Assembly: GCA_902461085.1 (NCBI GenBank)
Contig: CABPWH010000008.1
Span: 1-44,409, forward strand
DNA from: an uncultured Collinsella sp.
Lineage (GTDB): Bacteria > Actinomycetota > Coriobacteriia > Coriobacteriales > Coriobacteriaceae
Direction: 5' to 3'
DNA length: 44,409 nt
Shown: positions 42,401 through 44,409 of the stretch, in pieces
Numbering within the stretch: the first letter of the stretch is position 1
Layout of the letters: every line of letters begins with the position of its first letter
Made by a program: the position numbers and the translations under genes
Notes under the pieces: model-generated
What the model saw: the letters and a program-made list of their open reading frames with translations, nothing else
The model's database searches: none
Told to the model about the DNA's origin: nothing

Positions 42401-44406
42401 GCATGGTCTATGACAATCATGCCCTCACCTATACGGTGACGGTCACAGACGGCGGGAACGGAGCACTGAACGCGAAGGCGGTCGTGACGAGCGCATCCGG
42501 CCCGGAGACCTTCACCAACACCTACCAGCCGGCCGGGACCGCCTTGGCCCTGGGCGCGCAGAAGAGCTACGTGAAGAAGGACGACAACACGTCGATCGTC
42601 CCCAAGGACGGCGAGTTCACCTTCGATGTGTACGAGGGCAAAATGACTGCTGAGCAGCTTGACGGGGCCAAGCCCGTCCGGACCGCGACCAACGGCGCGG
42701 ACGGGAGCGTTAACTTCGGCGCCTTCTCCTACGCGAAGCCGGGCACGCACGAGTACACCATCGCGGAGCGGAAGGGTGATCTGGCCTACGTGACCTACGA
42801 CGACGCGGTGCATCATGCCGTGGTGACGGTTGTGGACAATGCCGGCACGCTGCAGGCGAGCGTCGCCTACGACGGCGCGGACGCCACGAAGCCCACCTTC
42901 ACCAACACCTACAAGGCGAAGGCGACGGTCTCCGGCGCGATCGCCCTCACCAAGAGCGTTGACGTGCACGGCGGCAGCTACCAGATGAAGGCGGGAGACT
43001 TCGCGTTCGAGCTGGTGGGGCCCGACGGCAAGGTGCTTCAGACCCAGAAGAACGACGCCGACGGCAAGGTTGCCTTCGACGAGCTGACCTTCGACCAAGC
43101 GGGCACCTTTATCTACACGGTCCGCGAGGTGCAGCCGACGGACGGCGCGCCGGGCGTGCCGGGCGTGACCTACACCGGCAAGACGTATACCCTGACCTAC
43201 GTGGTGAAGGACAACAACGACGGCAAGCTGGTGGTAGAGAGCTCTACGGTGAAACCGAGCGAGGGCACCGAGAACGGCGTCACCCCCAATACCATGACGT
43301 TTGCGAACAGCTACCAGCCGGGTCAGACCTCCTACCAGATCTCTGGCACCAAGGTGCTTGAGAATGCCGACCCGGCCACCACGCGGACGCCCGCCGATGG
43401 CGAGTTCACATTCGCGCTGATTGACGTGGCCACCGGGCAGGAGATCGACCGGACCACGAACGTGGGTAAAGCGTTTACCTTCAAGGCCATCTCGTACACC
43501 GCAACTGGTTCGCATGCGTACCAGGTGAAGGAGGTTGCGGGCCAAGATGGCACCATCACTTACAGCGATGCGGTGCTGGACGTAACGGTGAACGTGACCG
43601 ATGACGGCAGCGGCCAGCTGACCGCGACGGCGAACAAGACGGCTGCGGATCTGACCTTCACCAACACTTACACGCCGACGGCAACGACGGCGACGATTAC
43701 CGGAACGAAGGCTCTGACCGGCCGCGACCTGGCCGAGGGTGAGTTCTTCTTCGACCTGAAGGACGCCGACGGTAACGTGGTGCAGACGGTGCAGAACGGC
43801 GCCGACGGCACGTTCGGCTTCGCGCCGCTGCAGCTGGACAAGGTGGGGACGTACGTCTACACCTTGTCCGAGCGGGCAGGGGCGACGGCGAACGGCGTCA
43901 CCTACGACACGACGGTCTTTACCGCGACGGTGACGGTGACGGAGAATGCGGAGACGCACGCGCTGGAGGCGCAGGTTGCCTACAGCAAGGGCGGCAAGGC
44001 TGCGGATGCGGTGGCGTTCAGCAACAGTTACGCGCCGGCCGAGACTGAGGTGAAGCTGGGGGCCTCCAAGGTGCTGAGCGGCGAGGACCTGAAGGAAGGG
44101 CAGTTCTCCTTCCAGCTGAAGGATGCCGACGGCAAGGTGCTGCAGACCGCAAAGAACGCGGCGGACGGCACGGTGGGCTTCGAGGCGATCTCGTACGACA
44201 AGCCCGGAACGTACGCCTACAGCATCTCCGAGGTGGACGACGGTCAGAAGAACGTGACGTACGACGCGGCCGAGCACCGGGTAACGGTGACGGTGACGGA
44301 CGACGGTGCGGGCCATCTGGTGGCGACGGTAACCTATGACGGCGCCGTGGCGCCGGTGTTCAAGAACACGTACACGCCGCCGACCACCCCGCCGACGGAA
44401 ACATAG
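36406..44406 (+). CDS. Giant multidomain surface adhesin/pilin-like protein with isopeptide repeats
   Basis: From the in-frame ATG 36406 the protein has 2,666 residues. Residues 1-38 form a signal peptide (hydrophobic YAIVLALAIALTASFFLPL, cleavage after AEAA). A fibro-slime-like domain follows (AGDDDVWVFIDDVLVGDIGG near 251). Two SpaA/Cna-B-like domains start near residues 355 (FVQGAKFQLYKTD) and 655 (PVEGAKFGLYTAD). A TKK...FTN domain lies at about 903-1046. About 13 Spy0128/FctA-like repeats of about 120 residues then run to the end. Each repeat has a Lys near its start, a Glu in the (K/S)E segment and an Asn in F(T/K)N.Y, the triad that forms isopeptide bonds. The protein ends TPPTTPPTET without an LPXTG motif or anchor. 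ATG 36406 has no good ribosome binding site; the better start at 36296 is out of frame through the G8 tract. Confidence 0.9.
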   Translation: MSCGRRRGLRSVSPYAIVLALAIALTASFFLPLRAEAAISDHTVPTISPSGTTINLFDYWVNPDNHLSVSGNGGINKNHRFQFKDQGASEELNQYTGDSRVRTGIVNNVLAGGYPKLTGRWEGESLGYLFDSSVQTGKISHMGVTGLLQAKGGYYEYDSSRNYAAYNANKNAFDVYNAAGVMQAGAEPHSVGQFFPFDAADEVFKEEGGKLVPNGITSQNNGPLNHYFGLSMSSRFVQPKDGKTNADKPMTFEFAGDDDVWVFIDDVLVGDIGGIHTSAKLTIDFQTGKIKVNDSPDGTLLSKFQEAKQDTTKGFKGDTFDDGTNHTLKFFYLERGATDSNMKLKFNLVTVPESDIIKFDQDGKFVQGAKFQLYKTDKDFKNELEPLGSGTTDEAGHLTLTNDDDNGVINFDDLYNKDHSNKYYLLKETHVPEGYRSSPTATGGSMQLEYVPASAGNGAGGVIINRGGMDADSVVWKTGAFAGAKETITAPSTVYQANNDLTKVSLDSGILFAVVLKRDKSANADIKDQNNWYAVSGDPSTGMGYTLAGKPSKAGAIEAAKKDLHAFTLNTSGQYQVEIQNLPGDISKYYYLLSGDARKDAEYTVAIYYTAASSIAEADMDNTVHVFSDDLPDGKENFRRQFATRLLVSNIQNRLFVQKTDTAGKPVEGAKFGLYTADQVTTDANGKVVLKGEQTPYDTLTTGSVGNPVPLEGAGIFPNTSKEHKPLTKRTYYLKEISAPSGFLLNDTLTKVIVDDYGVHADAGTRDDGVSTFVGPGALMKSLSQLGAEADIDNTLTWIKGVRQTSNGVTDTDGNLSWSNVDPAGAGDTVHLKYGANGRVYQYGPTEEGKPYRLETETGWIRMGITQDEQPKGTKSKGARANLGDMNLNALFTGATCVRVANEREASLEVTKKVIVPNGLTGNKDAKFTFKFTVPDGKTYKAAVFKNAGAASEKQVGDMFDLTNGREQTITAGQTIRVYGLAEHDAYTVQELNGTDKMPAGFTLTKREQGGNALSGEGDSISGTIAKQNADGTLADANKLVFTNTYSVKSPVTLTNAFWAQKVLQGRDWKDGDSFKIYLRADKGTPMPDGAENAPVSGMKQVVKTVENGDKFDFGEIEYTKPGTYTYLIAEATPSQNDASWLPGFGYSSASYRVTVTVSDNGDGTLSQPAVKMEQTYTDDGVSHEDNPIKVADKIAKITNTYRPKGTSVTLKAKKRFTGGELAGNDFTFQLLDNDGKELQAVQNDKDGKVAFAAISYDTPGEHDYAIKEVAGNDPTVVYDTKDVMVHVKVTDEKGKLKATVTYDGEKAVPTFTNSKPTADATIEATKTLRGKDLTAGAFTFGLYQGDTTTVDPIQTVQNDKDGKIKLILTGLTIGEYDYTLKEVAGGDSTITYDSTAVKVHVSVKADGDKAKATVTYDDRNDAPTFTNKYQPAETSATLTAKKSYVKSDNTQATLKGGEFTFDLYEGDLTAEQLKGKQPIQTAENGEDGTVAFPTIDYTKAGEYKYTIAEQKGNLSHVTYDATVHHAVVTVVDNAGQLEASVTYDDGKTDAPTFKNTYDATGSVELTATKVVAVAPGFTHDTKLKGGEYTFELKDADGKVLDTAKNDADGKVSFTREFQLSDLGGAASKDFTYTIVEQPGAEPGMDYDGHALIYKVTVADDGTGSLTATPQVTSGDKTFTNTYHPKGTSVALEATKRFTSGELAGGDFTFQLLDKDGSVIQAVQNDKDGKVTFQAISYDTPGEHDYAIKEVAGNDPTVVYDTKDVMVHVKVTDDKGKLKATVTYDDKKAVPTFTNSKPTTGVTVEATKVLAGKDLTDGAFTFGLYDQAGNEVAKGPNDRGGKVELAVKNLNLGEYDYTLKEEKAGQIVDGVAYDSKEVKVHVRVEQNQDDNNKTKVTVTYDGTATAPTFNNTYTAKGSVELTATKTIKVADGFDHTTKPADGEFTFDLKDAAGNVLGTAKNDADGKVSFTREFQLSDLGGAASKDFTYTIVEQPGAEPGMVYDNHALTYTVTVTDGGNGALNAKAVVTSASGPETFTNTYQPAGTALALGAQKSYVKKDDNTSIVPKDGEFTFDVYEGKMTAEQLDGAKPVRTATNGADGSVNFGAFSYAKPGTHEYTIAERKGDLAYVTYDDAVHHAVVTVVDNAGTLQASVAYDGADATKPTFTNTYKAKATVSGAIALTKSVDVHGGSYQMKAGDFAFELVGPDGKVLQTQKNDADGKVAFDELTFDQAGTFIYTVREVQPTDGAPGVPGVTYTGKTYTLTYVVKDNNDGKLVVESSTVKPSEGTENGVTPNTMTFANSYQPGQTSYQISGTKVLENADPATTRTPADGEFTFALIDVATGQEIDRTTNVGKAFTFKAISYTATGSHAYQVKEVAGQDGTITYSDAVLDVTVNVTDDGSGQLTATANKTAADLTFTNTYTPTATTATITGTKALTGRDLAEGEFFFDLKDADGNVVQTVQNGADGTFGFAPLQLDKVGTYVYTLSERAGATANGVTYDTTVFTATVTVTENAETHALEAQVAYSKGGKAADAVAFSNSYAPAETEVKLGASKVLSGEDLKEGQFSFQLKDADGKVLQTAKNAADGTVGFEAISYDKPGTYAYSISEVDDGQKNVTYDAAEHRVTVTVTDDGAGHLVATVTYDGAVAPVFKNTYTPPTTPPTET
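40168..41726. repeat. 116-bp exact direct repeat inside the adhesin gene
   Basis: Bases 40168-40283 and 41611-41726 are identical (offset 1443, divisible by three), within the repeat domains that contain KEVAGNDPTVVYDTKDVMVH. Recombination between them would delete or duplicate 481 residues in frame. Confidence 0.85.
41211..42406. repeat. 131-bp exact direct repeat inside the adhesin gene
   Basis: Bases 41211-41341 and 42276-42406 are identical (offset 1065, divisible by three), encoding the segment around FTREFQLSDLGGAASKDF. Recombination between them would change the length by 355 residues in frame. Confidence 0.85.
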
Positions 44407-44409
44407 CCT

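Noticed and set aside
40432..44316. Long minus-strand frame opposite the adhesin
   Set aside because: A shadow of the repeat region; its repetition mirrors the plus-strand domains and it has no ribosome binding site.

Overview
The window looks like a chromosomal stretch of a high-GC Gram-positive gut actinobacterium of the class Coriobacteriia, most probably a Collinsella-type genome. This rests on GC-rich codon use, strong GGAGG-type ribosome binding sites with some TTG and GTG starts, a mannose-family PTS, Spy0128/FctA-type surface protein domains and many short intergenic palindromes. The genus is inferred from gene content; no 16S gene is present.

Left part (1-10.7 kb): the 5' part of an rRNA methyltransferase gene (rlmL-like), a tiny membrane-protein ORF, then a sugar catabolic locus. 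An RpiR-type regulator and a HAD phosphatase run leftward. Divergent from them are an MFS transporter gene broken by a deletion/frameshift, a class II ketose-bisphosphate aldolase, PTS EIIA, EIIB, EIIC and EIID, an aldo/keto reductase and an alpha/beta hydrolase. The locus ends at a terminator next to the C-terminal stump of another HAD gene. Operator-like GTGAAAC repeats lie in the divergent gap.

Middle (10.7-24.2 kb): a transaldolase-type aldolase, the S1-domain protein Tex, a leftward SDR / OFA-family MFS / Gfo-Idh-MocA cluster with a divergent LysR regulator, a truncated sensor gene cut by a triple-nested palindrome, and a leftward marR-ABC-ABC heterodimeric exporter operon with a good promoter and operator.

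Right (24.6-36.1 kb): a pyridoxal-kinase-like gene overlapping a TIGR04076-type gene, a DUF4143-type ATPase preceded by three repeats exactly 33 bp apart, a low-molecular-weight tyrosine phosphatase, an MFS exporter, an acidic membrane-anchored protein of unknown function, an aldose-1-epimerase-like gene, and a polar amino-acid ABC operon followed by an M20 peptidase.

End (36.1-44.4 kb): one giant surface protein (about 2,670 residues) with a signal peptide, a fibro-slime-like domain, two SpaA-like domains and about 13 isopeptide-type repeats. Its best translation start lies upstream of a run of eight G and is out of frame in this sequence. One more G would put it in frame, so this looks like a phase-variable adhesin caught in the OFF state.

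The intergenic DNA is unusually rich in palindromic repeats. There is a GTGACAAAGGGAC family (five full copies and one half), a three-copy hairpin family with compensatory base changes, a regular array of six alternating inverted 15-mers, and several one-off elements. These and the G-tract switch are the most interesting features. I recognised no rRNA, tRNA or CRISPR array.
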